Source: Paenibacillus marchantiophytorum (lineage in GTDB: Bacteria > Bacillota > Bacilli > Paenibacillales > NBRC-103111). Taken from it: a stretch of DNA of 64,000 bases. Positions within the stretch are counted from its first letter, which is position 1; each line of letters opens with the position of its first letter. The stretch lies in the NCBI RefSeq assembly GCF_014640555.1, contig NZ_BMHE01000009.1:157699-221698 (forward strand). Direction: 5' to 3'. The position numbers and the translations under genes are program-made. Below the pieces are notes generated by a model that saw only the letters and a list, made by a program, of their open reading frames with translations, was not told where the DNA came from and made no database searches. Shown piece by piece: positions 51,266-59,885 of the stretch.

Positions 51266-51328
51266 AACAGAACCTAAACGGCTAGATAAACATCAGCTTA
51301 ATTTTGCTCCCGCCGTTTAGGTTCTGTT
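51266..51328. promoter_or_regulatory. Perfect 17-bp inverted repeat upstream of the OmpR-type regulator
   Basis: AACAGAACCTAAACGGC (51266-51282) and its exact complement (51312-51328), 29 bases apart, ending 40 bases before the regulator start. No T-run follows, so it is more likely an operator or leader hairpin than a plain terminator. The remaining part of 51069-51265 shows only a possible decayed coding fragment at 51120-51230. Confidence 0.55.
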
Positions 51329-51367
51329 CATGTGAGTATGCTACTATGGAAATGGAAAAGGGTGAAA

Positions 51368-52105
51368 ATGATGACAAGTCTATCTGATATTAAAATCGCA
51401 ATCGTCGACGACGAGCCCTCGATTGTCACCATGCTGCAAATGGTGCTTCGCAGGGAAGGGTTTCATCAGCTGTACGCGGCTTCCACCTGCGCCGAAGCTC
51501 TCGATGTAGCAAAGCGTGAAGCCCCCGATATCGTCCTGCTCGATATCATGCTTCCCGATGGCAGCGGTCTGGAGCTCATCTCCAAGCTCCGCGAATACGG
51601 GAATCCGCATATTTTGTTTCTGACAGCCAAAGCTTCCGATCTTGATGTCCTGCGAGGATTCGCCATGGGCGGGGACGATTATATTACGAAGCCCTTCAAT
51701 CCTCTAGAGGTGGCCGCGAGAATTCTGGCGCGTATACGCCGTCTGGAGCCGGAAGCTCCCTCAACCAGTCCCGTGAAGGGGACCGAACCGGGCGTTTACC
51801 GATTCGGCCGCTTCACCCTCAACGAGGCGGAGGGCGAGCTGATTGTAGCTGGGCAGCCTGTTCCTTGCCCAGCGCAGGTGTTCCAGCTGCTGCTGCACTT
51901 CTGCAAGTTTCCCGGTATCGTATTCTCCAAAACACAGCTCTACGACAAGGTTTGGGGAATCAACGGACAGGGCGATGACTCGACCGTGATGGTGCATATC
52001 CGGCGTATTCGGGAGCGGATCGAGATCGACCCCGGCAACCCGAAGCTGCTGCTTACCGTACGCGGACTCGGCTACAAGCTGGTGAAGGAGCCACAGGAGC
52101 GATGA
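51368..52105 (+). CDS. Response regulator, OmpR/PhoB family
   Basis: 245 residues from the ATG at 51368 (or 51371), preceded by AAGGGTGA. Receiver domain (about 5-120; VDDEPS, acceptor in VLLDIMLPDGSG, K in DYITKPF) and a winged-helix DNA-binding domain (about 145-240) ending VRGLGYKLVKEP. Overlaps the kinase start by 4 bases (ATGA), so both are made together. Confidence 0.94.
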   Translation: MMTSLSDIKIAIVDDEPSIVTMLQMVLRREGFHQLYAASTCAEALDVAKREAPDIVLLDIMLPDGSGLELISKLREYGNPHILFLTAKASDLDVLRGFAMGGDDYITKPFNPLEVAARILARIRRLEPEAPSTSPVKGTEPGVYRFGRFTLNEAEGELIVAGQPVPCPAQVFQLLLHFCKFPGIVFSKTQLYDKVWGINGQGDDSTVMVHIRRIRERIEIDPGNPKLLLTVRGLGYKLVKEPQER

Positions 52106-53871
52106 AGATCCAGCGGCGCATGGCATTCCATTTCACGTATCAATTGATTTTCTACGCCCTGCTGATACTGGCCATTACTCTGGTTGCCTGCATCCTATTT
52201 TTCCAGAACATGACGAGTAATGAGATACGCCGGAACTTTCCGGTTGGCGTCCTGCAACAGATCGCTCAAGAAGCTACTTCCAAAGACGGGACGATTCAGA
52301 TCTCCCCCGAGTGGGAGAAGCTTATCGAGGAGAAAGGAATGTGGCTGCAGGTTGTCAGTGCCGAAGGAGCGGTGATCTACACCGTCAATACAACTCCGCA
52401 TCATGCGCTACCAGCCTCCTACTCCATCGCTCAACTGCTCGATATTCAGGAGACACGGACGCTTGGGACGTATGCCGTACACACTCAGCTGAATTTTTCT
52501 TTCCAGGAGCCGCTTCTATATATGTTGGGCTACCAAAATCCTGACCTTGACCAGCTCACGGCTTGGTTCAACGCTTACGAACAGCATGGAATCGTGCGTA
52601 GCGAGGCGGTTCCCCTCTTGGACCAGCGGCTGCGCCAAAGCGGCAGTTATCTGGAGGTGATCAATCCCGAAAGCCAGATCGTACAAAGCATCGGCGATGG
52701 CGCATATGTGCAGAAGGCGTATCGACCGCTGGATATCCTGGCCATTCAGCAATCTCCCAGCAATTATGATACGAATATTGTCACCCATCGGGACAAGCTG
52801 AGCGGAATGACCTGGATCCTCTATACAACCCACACAGCGGGAGCCCCTCTTAAGCATCCTGTGATGGAAACGGCAACGCGTGCACTCGTCTGGTTTGCAG
52901 GACTGATCCTGCTGTTGGCGCTGCCGATCTCCATCTGGCATGGCTATCGCTACGGTCAGCCGCTGATTCTGTTCGCAGGCTGGTTCGATCGTATGCGCAA
53001 GGGACAATACGACCAGGTACTGACCGCCAAGGACGTACGCAAGGTATTCCGCCGCAACGGCACGTTGCGAATCAGCTATAGACTCTATAAGGAAGTGATC
53101 GAATCCTTCTATCAGATGACTCATCAATTGACTCAGACCGAGAAGGAACGGGAGCGGCTGGAGAAGGCGCAAGCGGAGTGGATGTCAGGAATCTCTCACG
53201 ATCTGCGCACGCCCTTGGCCACAATTCAAGGTTATGGGTATATGCTGGAGAGCTTGCCTGAGCAATGGAGCCATGAGGAGATGCGGATCATAGGCGCGAC
53301 GATTCGGGAGAAGGGGGATTATATGCTCGAGCTGATCTCCGACTTTTCTTTGATTCATCAGCTCAAGCAGGGTGATTCGATCATGAAGGTTCGAGAGATC
53401 GACTTGATTGAGTTGGTCCGCTGCTCCGTACTGAAGTATGTCAACGACACCATGATGTCCGAGTATCAGTTTCACTATGTTGGGGATGAGCGTCCCTTGC
53501 TGATACAGGCCGATGAAACCTGGCTGCTGCGGCTGATGGACAATTTGCTGTCCAACGCCGTGAAGCATAACCCGCCTGGCGTGATCATCACCGTATCTGT
53601 CGGCAGGATGAACGACAAGGCATGCATACGCGTAGTCGATAATGGCAAAGGGATGGACGAAGAAACGCTGCATCATCTGTTCAATCGCTACTACCGGGGA
53701 ACGAATACCGAGGAATCCACAGAAGGCTCAGGGCTGGGGATGAGCATCGCCAAAACCATCGTGGAAGCGCACGGCGGTGAAATCCAGGTCCAATCCAAAG
53801 TGTGGCAAGGCACGAAAATTGAGATCCTGCTGCCCGCATACGCCAAAAATCCCGATGTATCACGGGTGTAA
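52102..53871 (+). CDS. Sensor histidine kinase of the OmpR-type system
   Basis: 589 residues: membrane segments at about 12-32 and 255-280, an extracellular region of about 220 residues, a short HAMP-like linker, HisKA with SGISHDLRTPLATIQG (His about 368), and HATPase_c with NLLSNAVKHNPP, DNGKGMDEETL and GSGLGMSIAK. Partner of the upstream response regulator. Signal unknown; the large external domain has no motif I recognise. Confidence 0.92.
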   Translation: MKIQRRMAFHFTYQLIFYALLILAITLVACILFFQNMTSNEIRRNFPVGVLQQIAQEATSKDGTIQISPEWEKLIEEKGMWLQVVSAEGAVIYTVNTTPHHALPASYSIAQLLDIQETRTLGTYAVHTQLNFSFQEPLLYMLGYQNPDLDQLTAWFNAYEQHGIVRSEAVPLLDQRLRQSGSYLEVINPESQIVQSIGDGAYVQKAYRPLDILAIQQSPSNYDTNIVTHRDKLSGMTWILYTTHTAGAPLKHPVMETATRALVWFAGLILLLALPISIWHGYRYGQPLILFAGWFDRMRKGQYDQVLTAKDVRKVFRRNGTLRISYRLYKEVIESFYQMTHQLTQTEKERERLEKAQAEWMSGISHDLRTPLATIQGYGYMLESLPEQWSHEEMRIIGATIREKGDYMLELISDFSLIHQLKQGDSIMKVREIDLIELVRCSVLKYVNDTMMSEYQFHYVGDERPLLIQADETWLLRLMDNLLSNAVKHNPPGVIITVSVGRMNDKACIRVVDNGKGMDEETLHHLFNRYYRGTNTEESTEGSGLGMSIAKTIVEAHGGEIQVQSKVWQGTKIEILLPAYAKNPDVSRV

Positions 53872-53888
53872 AATCCAAAAAATCAAGT

Positions 53889-53936
53889 AAAAGAGGCTAC
53901 TCTTCTCATCACTAAATGATGGAAGAGTAGCCTTTT
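53889..53936. terminator. Bidirectional terminator
   Basis: Long stem GGCTACTCTTC/GAAGAGTAGCC flanked by A and T runs, between the kinase and the convergent NmrA-like gene. Confidence 0.85.
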
Positions 53937-53972
53937 AAGTGACATAATTTTCAAAATAGATGGACTCCGTCT

Positions 53973-54839
53973 CTACCGGAAATTTTCAACATACTCATGC
54001 AGAAAGGCGTCTAGCGTGCGGGGCGCTCTGCCAAGCAAACGCTTCACAGTGTCATTAGGACTTTCTGGCACCACCGTAGACATAGTTTGAATTTCCACAA
54101 CGTGGTTCGCAAGCCAAGGAGGCATATGCCCGTGCTCCATTAGATTGCGGAGTAGTACTGGGGGCTCCATATTAATGTAACTTATTCGCCGATTAAGCAG
54201 AGTGGATAGTTGACTCGCGATCTGGGGATAGCTGAAAATCTCCGAACCGGTAAGTGTATAGACTTGGCCTGATACCTCGCGGTTGATCAGAACTTCTGCG
54301 GCAACATCTGCGATATCGCGACAGTCAATGAAGTTACAGGGGGAGTGGCCCATGGAGCCGAAGAAAACATTTTGGGTTGTGATCGTTGGTGCAAGGCGCA
54401 ACAAGTTTTGCATGAACGCATAAGGGCGCAACACCGTGTGAATGAGGCCCGATTCGCTCAGTACTTTCTCGATTTCTTGATGCCAGCCCGCCACTGCCAC
54501 TGGAGAGCTTATCTCAAAGGCAGGACTGGATATTTTTACGATGTGTTTGATTCCAGCTTCGGCGGCAATCTGAATGATCGAAGTTTCCAATTCGATTTGT
54601 CTTGGACTGTTGGACATGGCAAGGAAGAGCTGGCTAGCTCCTGCAAACGCACGGCGCAGCGATTCGGGGTCGGAAGCATCAGCCGATGCGACCTCAATAG
54701 TCGAGCGGCCTTTTTCTCCGATCTGATTACGCAATTTCTCAGGCTCTCTGCTCAGCGCCCTAGCGGGTACACCAAGATCAACCAACCGTTCCAAAAGCGC
54801 ACTGCCTATCGTACCTGTTGCTCCAATAATAACTATCAT
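53973..54839 (-). CDS. NmrA-like NAD(P)-binding protein
   Basis: 288 residues from the ATG at 54839 (GGAGAAG six bases upstream; the longer frame to 54896 overlaps the previous gene and has no site). Atypical short-chain fold with MIVIIGATGTIGSALLERL (Gly-rich nucleotide loop), SRDP-like second strand and EYVENFR ending. Similar to NmrA/QOR2/azoreductase-type proteins that bind NADP and act as redox sensors or quinone reductases; activity not readable. Two bases after the preceding gene, in the MarR-controlled group. Confidence 0.85.
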   Translation of the reverse strand: MIVIIGATGTIGSALLERLVDLGVPARALSREPEKLRNQIGEKGRSTIEVASADASDPESLRRAFAGASQLFLAMSNSPRQIELETSIIQIAAEAGIKHIVKISSPAFEISSPVAVAGWHQEIEKVLSESGLIHTVLRPYAFMQNLLRLAPTITTQNVFFGSMGHSPCNFIDCRDIADVAAEVLINREVSGQVYTLTGSEIFSYPQIASQLSTLLNRRISYINMEPPVLLRNLMEHGHMPPWLANHVVEIQTMSTVVPESPNDTVKRLLGRAPRTLDAFLHEYVENFR

Positions 54840-54841
54840 TT

Positions 54842-55345
54842 TTATCTTCTCCTTTTGGATGAAAAATTTGTTGTGACGGCAAGACGCCACCGCCATATCA
54901 CTATCGTGCTTGCTATGAAGCCAGACAATGGGAAATCGATCCAGACACGACCGACCCAGGCTAGGTCATTGCTAGGAATCATAATTTCTAGCAAACCAGA
55001 TGTCGCCCATGCGGCGAATAGGCCAAACATTGCTCCCATCAACGCGAACAGCCCAACCACAACCAAGTGAGGTGCGCCGCTGATCCACCGTTTATGGACT
55101 CCTCGGCTGCGCAGCCAAAGGCCAAGCATCCAAGCCACCAAGGCCGATGTTCCGCCAATTGTGGTCAACGCCCCTAATTGGAGCCCCTTGTCGGCAGTAA
55201 CCAATCCCCCGATACCTGCCATGATGGCAGGAGAAACATAAGCCATTAGTATTTCACGCCACAGCACAAAACCCTTTGCGCCAGAACCACCAGACTTGAT
55301 TTCGTAAGCACCATCTGTCTGATTCGGGTATTCCATTTTGTTCAT
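54842..55345 (-). CDS. Membrane protein of unknown function
   Basis: 167 residues with four hydrophobic segments (about 32-50, 58-77, 90-118, 135-150). N-terminal 25 residues hydrophilic. No family recognised. AAAGGAGC lies six to seven bases before the ATG. Stops 2 bases before the NmrA-like start, so both are translated from one message. Confidence 0.72.
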   Translation of the reverse strand: MNKMEYPNQTDGAYEIKSGGSGAKGFVLWREILMAYVSPAIMAGIGGLVTADKGLQLGALTTIGGTSALVAWMLGLWLRSRGVHKRWISGAPHLVVVGLFALMGAMFGLFAAWATSGLLEIMIPSNDLAWVGRVWIDFPLSGFIASTIVIWRWRLAVTTNFSSKRRR

Positions 55346-55397
55346 TTAGTTGCTCCTTTCTTCTTTTAAATCGTCCAGCGCTTGCTTCAGTGACATA

Positions 55398-55420
55398 TAA
55401 TTAGGAACCTAACTATATAA
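55398..55420. promoter_or_regulatory. Putative MarR operator upstream of the membrane protein
   Basis: TAATTAGGAACCTAACTATA holds TTAGG-AA-CCTAA, a perfect inverted repeat. A closely similar block (19 of 22 bases) lies in front of the marR gene on the opposite strand. Confidence 0.55.
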
Positions 55421-55452
55421 GGGTAAAAATAGGCTAGCTTCACTAGCCCGTT

Positions 55453-56016
55453 CTACTCATTACTGATGTGTTGCTTTGGTTCACTCGGTTCGTCCGTAAG
55501 TGCTGAAATGCCTTGTGTAACTCGGCCTAGTAGATCAAGAAAAACGCTGCGCTCCTCGATACTAAGTAAGCCCACCATGGCTTCCAGCCGAGTGAAATGC
55601 TCAGGAGCCATTTCACGGAGCTTCTTCGCGCCTTGCTCTGTCAATATGACGGATTTCTGACGGCCATCTTCTGAGCTTGATCGTCGCGATACTAGGCCAT
55701 CTCGCTCAAGAATGTCGATAAGACCAGTCACTGTAGCACGTGTAACACCTAGATGCTCCGCTAATTGCGAAGGCAGCTCTTCTCCTTCGTTATCTTCAAG
55801 GTCTGCCAATAAACGATATCGCCCTGTTGATAAACCGAATCTAGCGAAATGAATCTCCGAAGCATGACCAAGCCTGGCTCCCGCTGCCATTAGCCTAGAC
55901 GCGACGAGTATAGCCTGTGCGTCTATGTCTAGGTTATAGCGATCAATCTGGCGCTTGGATTGTACAAGCGAGGGAATAGCATTAATGTCATTTGTTTGTT
56001 CATTATTGTTGTTCAT
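55453..56016 (-). CDS. MarR-family transcriptional regulator
   Basis: 187 residues; winged helix (about 70-150) with LAEHLGVTRATVTGLIDILERDGLVSRRSSSEDGR, the MarR recognition region. N-terminal 40 residues are an Asn-rich extension. AGGAGC lies about ten bases before the ATG. Probably represses itself and the downstream membrane-protein/NmrA pair through the two related operator blocks. Confidence 0.9.
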   Translation of the reverse strand: MNNNNEQTNDINAIPSLVQSKRQIDRYNLDIDAQAILVASRLMAAGARLGHASEIHFARFGLSTGRYRLLADLEDNEGEELPSQLAEHLGVTRATVTGLIDILERDGLVSRRSSSEDGRQKSVILTEQGAKKLREMAPEHFTRLEAMVGLLSIEERSVFLDLLGRVTQGISALTDEPSEPKQHISNE

Positions 56017-56040
56017 ATATATAGTATGGCTCCTAATTAC
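56017..56040. promoter_or_regulatory. Putative MarR operator in front of marR
   Basis: Minus strand TAATTAGGAGCCATACTATA; matches the 55398 site in 19 of 22 positions. It covers the ribosome site region of marR, fitting autoregulation. Confidence 0.5.
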
Positions 56041-56234
56041 TTTTGTGTCAATACATTTTTTACCTTCAAATTTACCTTCTAAAAAATGAAAATTATTTAG
56101 CTTTTAAGCTTAGCAAAATATTCAGAAACAACCTCGTCAATTTCTTCTTATATTCCCAGAAAGATATTTGCCCTATATTCATTTTGCTCTCGTGCATAAC
56201 GGTGACCATTGGTTTTCACCACTTTTTTTAAAAA

Positions 56235-56283
56235 ATACTGAAGTGTTTTGTTGCGTATCGCTCAACTATCGTTTCTCGTTAGC
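56235..56283 (-). repeat. Cassette-type repeat, copy D' (right half)
   Basis: Contains a 42-base block identical to 59886-59927 (starts ATACTGAAGTGTTTTGTTGC) and ends CGTTAGCTTAATC, the element end. Its last TTA supplies, on the minus strand, the stop codon of the decayed hydrolase. 56041-56234 holds only remnants (a coding-like EEIDEVVSEYFAKLKS tail on the minus strand). Confidence 0.75.
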
Positions 56284-56530
56284 TTAATCACCAATGATTA
56301 AAGCCTTAACCATATCCCTTGTTCTTGAAACAGGAACAATATCGTCGTCTTCACAATGAAAAGCCCATATAGATACATCTTTTAGTAATAGAAATTGGAA
56401 CTGCAGCAGCAAATAGTTCTGGTGATCTTGAAGCGAATCCAAGTCAGCCCGTAACCATCTAGCATACGAATATCCTCTCCACGTTTTTTAATACCGTGGA
56501 GAAATAACATTAATGGATACCAGGAATTAA
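56284..56530 (-). pseudogene. Alpha/beta hydrolase remnant
   Basis: Minus-strand pieces in changing frames: YPLMLFLHGIKKRGEDI, then ASRSPELFAAAVPISIT, then SIWAFHCEDDDIVPVSRTRD followed by MVKALIIGD and the stop. These fit the oxyanion region, the post-nucleophile helix and the catalytic Asp segment of carboxylesterase/depolymerase-like enzymes. The nucleophile block GxSxGG is missing and at least two frameshifts are present. Confidence 0.7.
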
Positions 56531-56621
56531 TGAGATCCAGATAAATACTAGCCAGAAAACTGGCACAATGTGAATCCGCTATTAGGAGAAGATATCCTTG
56601 GATCAATAAACACTTAAAATT

Positions 56622-57023
56622 TTACATGCAATTTTGTTCAATAGTTACTTTATCATTACTAATTGTCACCTTTGAATTTCCCGATAGATATTCTGTATAA
56701 CCACATACAGTCTCTTCTTTGGTAGCTCCTCTTGAATCGGTATATTTTATATATATTGCCCCTTCTCCTTTTAAATTTAATAAAGGGTTAATTTTCCTAG
56801 TTTCACCACTCATAATTTTCTTGGTATAAATATCATTTGAAGCCCCTTTTATTATTCCAGTCTCTATTAAAACAATATCATAGTCTGATTTGTTCTTTAT
56901 TGTTACTGAAAAACTTTGGAATTGATCTGTTACATTTCTCAACCAATTAAATCCTATAAAAACTAGTATCATCAAAGAGAATACTGCAACTAACATAAAT
57001 ATAGATCTTTTTTTTATTTTCAT
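56622..57023 (-). CDS. Hypothetical exported or membrane-anchored protein
   Basis: 133 residues with one N-terminal membrane segment (about 8-27) and a Ser/Thr/Asn-rich beta-type domain (SVTIKNKSDYDIVLIETG..., ending in two Cys at CGYTEYLSG and QNC). No family recognised. AAAAAAGGTG lies before the ATG. AT-rich coding typical of the array. The 3' side has no clear repeat element. Confidence 0.7.
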   Translation of the reverse strand: MKIKKRSIFMLVAVFSLMILVFIGFNWLRNVTDQFQSFSVTIKNKSDYDIVLIETGIIKGASNDIYTKKIMSGETRKINPLLNLKGEGAIYIKYTDSRGATKEETVCGYTEYLSGNSKVTISNDKVTIEQNCM

Positions 57024-57080
57024 ATTTGCACCTTTTTTCGACAGTCTTATGTATTTCTCATGAGATCTGAAACTACAAAC

Positions 57081-57335
57081 CTAAACGAGAGAATGGACCG
57101 TATTCACTCCTCCACTTAATTCCCAAACCTCATGTTTTGATTGTTCATAAAACCACGTCGCTCCTGCGCTCATCCATTTATTTCTGTAACTCTCAAACGT
57201 GTGACCCTCGTGGATATCATCAAATCCAAATTCAAAACCGCAACAGTGACAAATTTCAAACGATTCATTACCATCTGCATCATATGGTGCTTGTTGTAAA
57301 TCATCATATCCACAAACAGGGCATATATGTTTCAT
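57081..57335 (-). CDS. Cysteine-rich CPCC-type zinc-ribbon protein
   Basis: 84 residues with two Cys pairs, CPVCG and CHCCGFEFG, spaced about 25 residues, as in the small CPCC family often found next to SMI1/immunity genes. Probably binds zinc; function unknown. AAAGGGGAT precedes the ATG. Confidence 0.75.
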   Translation of the reverse strand: MKHICPVCGYDDLQQAPYDADGNESFEICHCCGFEFGFDDIHEGHTFESYRNKWMSAGATWFYEQSKHEVWELSGGVNTVHSLV

Positions 57336-57369
57336 AATCCCCTTTCGGGAGTGTTATCATTGAGCAATC

Positions 57370-57458
57370 CTGCCCGTTACTTGAGAAAGGGCAACCAATC
57401 CACATGGGCTGGCTGCCTTTTCATGTTTATTATTGAACTCTCGTTCCGTTAGTTTAGG
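57370..57458 (-). repeat. Cassette-type repeat, copy A
   Basis: CTGCCCGTTACTTGAG, hairpin GGCAACCA/TGGCTGCC, then TTGAACTCTCGTTCCGTTAG and TTTAGG. The final TTA is the stop codon of the phosphotransferase gene. Confidence 0.8.
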
Positions 57459-58488
57459 CTATGTGACCCGACGTGACCAACAAGGGTATGGTCTTCATTT
57501 CATTGATTTTTTGGAGAGTATGGACATGCTTCGTCTTCTCGTCATCAGCCTCTGTGTGGAGATACCCCTCTACAAGTCTGTACCCGAATACGAGAAGGAT
57601 TATCTCGTAGACACAATGATCGGCGATTCGGGATACAGCCGCATACTCCGAAAAGCCTTTGTAATACGCAGGGATGCATCGCTGGTAGTGTTCGACCATG
57701 TGATTGATATCCGGTTCATCCGCGATCAGGCTTGCGAGATCCTCACCCAGGTAGCCCCATCCGCTGGTATCCCAATCGATAAGCGCGAAATTCCCGTCAG
57801 CATAGATAAGATTGGTTACCCAGAAGTCACGGTGACATAGCACGAGGGGTAATTTTTCAATACGGGCGAATATCTCGTCTGCTTGCTCATCGATGTCGAT
57901 GAGCATTTGCCGTAAGTGCAGAGGCAATTCGCAGTCCTCCGATCGTATATAATCGTAGACGACCGGCCATGACCGGTAATGCAAATACGTATTCTTCATG
58001 AGATTCGCATGGCTCAGATTGGTCAGGCTCTGCAACACGGCGGGTTGCTCCGCATACAGCTTGCCTTGAAAGCGCCCTAACTCCAGCGCGGCCTTTTCAT
58101 ACATGTCACCGGTCAAGTCTAAACCGGTTACGCCATCGATATATTCCAGCCACAGATGGTATTCATTAACTTCGGCATTAAACTCAGCGTAATAACATGT
58201 CGGCCAGCGAAGGGCTTGCGAGAAAGTCGCTCCCAAGTCAGATGAATAGAGATCATATTCCCGACGCCACGAATCCGGATCGCCGTAACGCTCCCATTTG
58301 TTCTGGATTTTTAGCACTATACGGTAAGGCAATTTTTCGCCATCCACGGTTTCGGCGATCCCCGTTATCAGGCACACATTTCCCACAGTTCCGCCATGTA
58401 ATGGTATAGTTTGGCAGTCGGTGGAGATGATATTCGTCTTGAAGCGTTGGCTTAAAGCATAAATCAGCTTTTCAAGTTCAATATTCAT
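57454..58488 (-). CDS. Phosphotransferase, APH/choline kinase-like
   Basis: 344 residues. Catalytic loop VLCHRDFWVTNLIYADG (HxDxxxxN, about 217-233) and metal-binding FALIDWDTSGWG (about 234-246) match aminoglycoside/macrolide phosphotransferases and choline kinases; the N-terminal lobe has VLKIQNKWERYGDPDSWRREYDLY (Lys and Glu of the ATP site). Substrate cannot be told. GGAGG lies five bases before the ATG. Ends inside repeat A. Confidence 0.88.
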   Translation of the reverse strand: MNIELEKLIYALSQRFKTNIISTDCQTIPLHGGTVGNVCLITGIAETVDGEKLPYRIVLKIQNKWERYGDPDSWRREYDLYSSDLGATFSQALRWPTCYYAEFNAEVNEYHLWLEYIDGVTGLDLTGDMYEKAALELGRFQGKLYAEQPAVLQSLTNLSHANLMKNTYLHYRSWPVVYDYIRSEDCELPLHLRQMLIDIDEQADEIFARIEKLPLVLCHRDFWVTNLIYADGNFALIDWDTSGWGYLGEDLASLIADEPDINHMVEHYQRCIPAYYKGFSEYAAVSRIADHCVYEIILLVFGYRLVEGYLHTEADDEKTKHVHTLQKINEMKTIPLLVTSGHIA

Positions 58489-58660
58489 TTATTCCTCCAT
58501 TTTCTTCTTTGTCGATGAGGTAGCGCGTATTATCCTTGATACACTCGTTATCATGTTATGGGGCATAGATACCCATCTATTGAGAAAACGACAGCCGTTA
58601 TACCAGCTGCTTCTTAGATGATTATATCAAATGTAATCCCTTATTTTGGGAAGACTTTAG

Positions 58661-58763
58661 TTATAACTATTCTGCCCTTTCGTTCAGGCAAAATAGAGAT
58701 CTACTGACTGCGCGGCAGCCGGCGATCCCTATTGAAGTATCGTTCCCCGTTAGCTTAATTCAC
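58661..58763 (-). repeat. Cassette-type repeat, copy B
   Basis: CTGCCCTTTCGTTCAG, a hairpin region around CGGCAGCCGGCGATC, then TTGAAGTATCGTTCCCCGTT and AGCTTAATT. 58489-58660 shows no gene. Confidence 0.7.
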
Positions 58764-58774
58764 TAACTATTGCC

Positions 58775-59207
58775 CGCTCATGGTGGGTTTCCACTACAGC
58801 CGCTGCAATCCTTGGAGTTACACTTATTGCTTCCGGCTTTGTATCGCCCGCGATGGCTGTTGCATTCAAGCAAATTCCGGTTCTAGGACAAATCTATTCA
58901 TTATGGGGCGAAAAAAACGGAGATCCCGGTGTTCAACAAGCCAAGGATTTCATCACAAACGTAAACCAAAGCGTGACCCATGGCAATGTGACTATGAATA
59001 TTCCAACGTTGTTATTTGACAGGACCCGAATTCTTATGAACATAACCACTCCTGGAAACCGTCTGGCTTCGGAGCCTAATTCGCTGCATTCCGATGCCAA
59101 TAAAGGGGCAATAGATAAGTCCAGCTGGGGTTTCAGGACGGTGGGAAGACAAAGATATGGTCAAGAAGTACATCTCTGAGCTAGAGACCGTACTTTCGGT
59201 GCAATAG
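58775..59207 (+). pseudogene. DUF4179-type anti-sigma factor remnant
   Basis: Plus-strand frame WWVSTTAAAILGVTLIASGF, VSPAMAVAFKQIPVLGQIYS, NQSVTHGNVTMNIPTLLFDRTRI: the membrane segment and first part of the extracellular domain of DUF4179 proteins. No start codon, and the N-terminal cytoplasmic part is missing. The frame stops at 59179, while WEDKDMVKKYISELETVLSVQ follows in another frame to 59207. Only gene piece on the plus strand in this array. A terminator follows at 59263-59292. Confidence 0.7.
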
Positions 59208-59262
59208 TTCATCTGCAAAAAGGACCTTATTATCTAGGATTAAAAGGGTATGCAAACCTACT

Positions 59263-59292
59263 AAAGACGGAGCCATAATTGGCTTCGTCTTT
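59263..59292 (+). terminator. Terminator after the anti-sigma remnant
   Basis: Stem AAAGACG-AGCC/GGCT-CGTCTTT followed by TATTT. Confidence 0.7.
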
Positions 59293-59517
59293 TATTTAAA
59301 TGACTTTAACCCTTGTCTGGCCTAACTCAAGTCATCTTGTTCTCTAATGTTTTGATGAATATCTATTCCGCCTTTACTCCCGCTTCAAAAGAACGCTTGT
59401 AAACCTACATGCTCTACATATAGAGTTTCCCACGAATATTAATTGATTCGCCAACCATTAAAACCCTCCTTTTAATTACTCTTTATATACACCATATTAT
59501 TCTGCTACGTTGCGCAA
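59293..59517. other. Gene-free stretch with a broken start
   Basis: On the minus strand a good AAGGAGGG site precedes an ATG at 59457, but the frame (MVGESINIRGKLYM) stops after 14 codons. It looks like the 5' scrap of a lost cassette gene. Nothing else recognised. Confidence 0.35.
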
Positions 59518-59597
59518 ACTGCCCGTTACTTGAATAAAAAAAAGAGGAGCTGCCGGTGGCAAGCCCCTCAACTATCGATCTCCCGCTAGTTCAATGG
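59518..59597 (-). repeat. Cassette-type repeat, copy C
   Basis: ACTGCCCGTTACTTGAATAA, hairpin GAGGAGCTGCC/GGCAAGCCCCTC, AACTATCGATCTCCCGCTAG, TTCAAT. Most complete copy; ends eight bases from the next stop codon. Confidence 0.85.
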
Positions 59598-59605
59598 TGA
59601 GACCA

Positions 59606-59803
59606 TTATTGTGGGAGTTCCGAAATGACTCCATCCAAGGGTCCTATCATCTGGACAAATTCTCCTGTATTAGCCTGGATAGTTACTCCATACCCATCAA
59701 CCATAACAGACCATTGCCTATTTCCTATAATTTTGTTCCAAACCGTATCATTCGTAAGCATACAATATTCAGATGATTTCTGTGTATCTATATCTTCGTT
59801 CAT
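59606..59803 (-). CDS. Hypothetical protein, probably 5'-truncated
   Basis: 65 residues from the ATG at 59803, soluble, no family recognised. The ATG has no ribosome site and the frame stays open and protein-like upstream (KPILTEDNAIIKAKEYIQVI before the ATG) to about 59880 and on into repeat D without any ATG. The gene seems to have lost its start when repeat D came to lie there. Confidence 0.5.
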   Translation of the reverse strand: MNEDIDTQKSSEYCMLTNDTVWNKIIGNRQWSVMVDGYGVTIQANTGEFVQMIGPLDGVISELPQ

Positions 59804-59885
59804 TTTGGTGTTGATTACTTGAATATATTCTTTTGCTTTGATAATAGCATTATCTTCTGTAAGAATGGGTTTTTGTAATTGATAA

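Noticed and set aside
56043..56231. 62-residue Phe/Leu-rich plus-strand frame
   Set aside because: AT-rich chance frame without ribosome site; the minus strand shows the more protein-like remnant.
56382..56606. 74-residue frame taken as a separate gene
   Set aside because: Its middle part is one piece of the decayed alpha/beta hydrolase; the flanking residues are out-of-frame reading.
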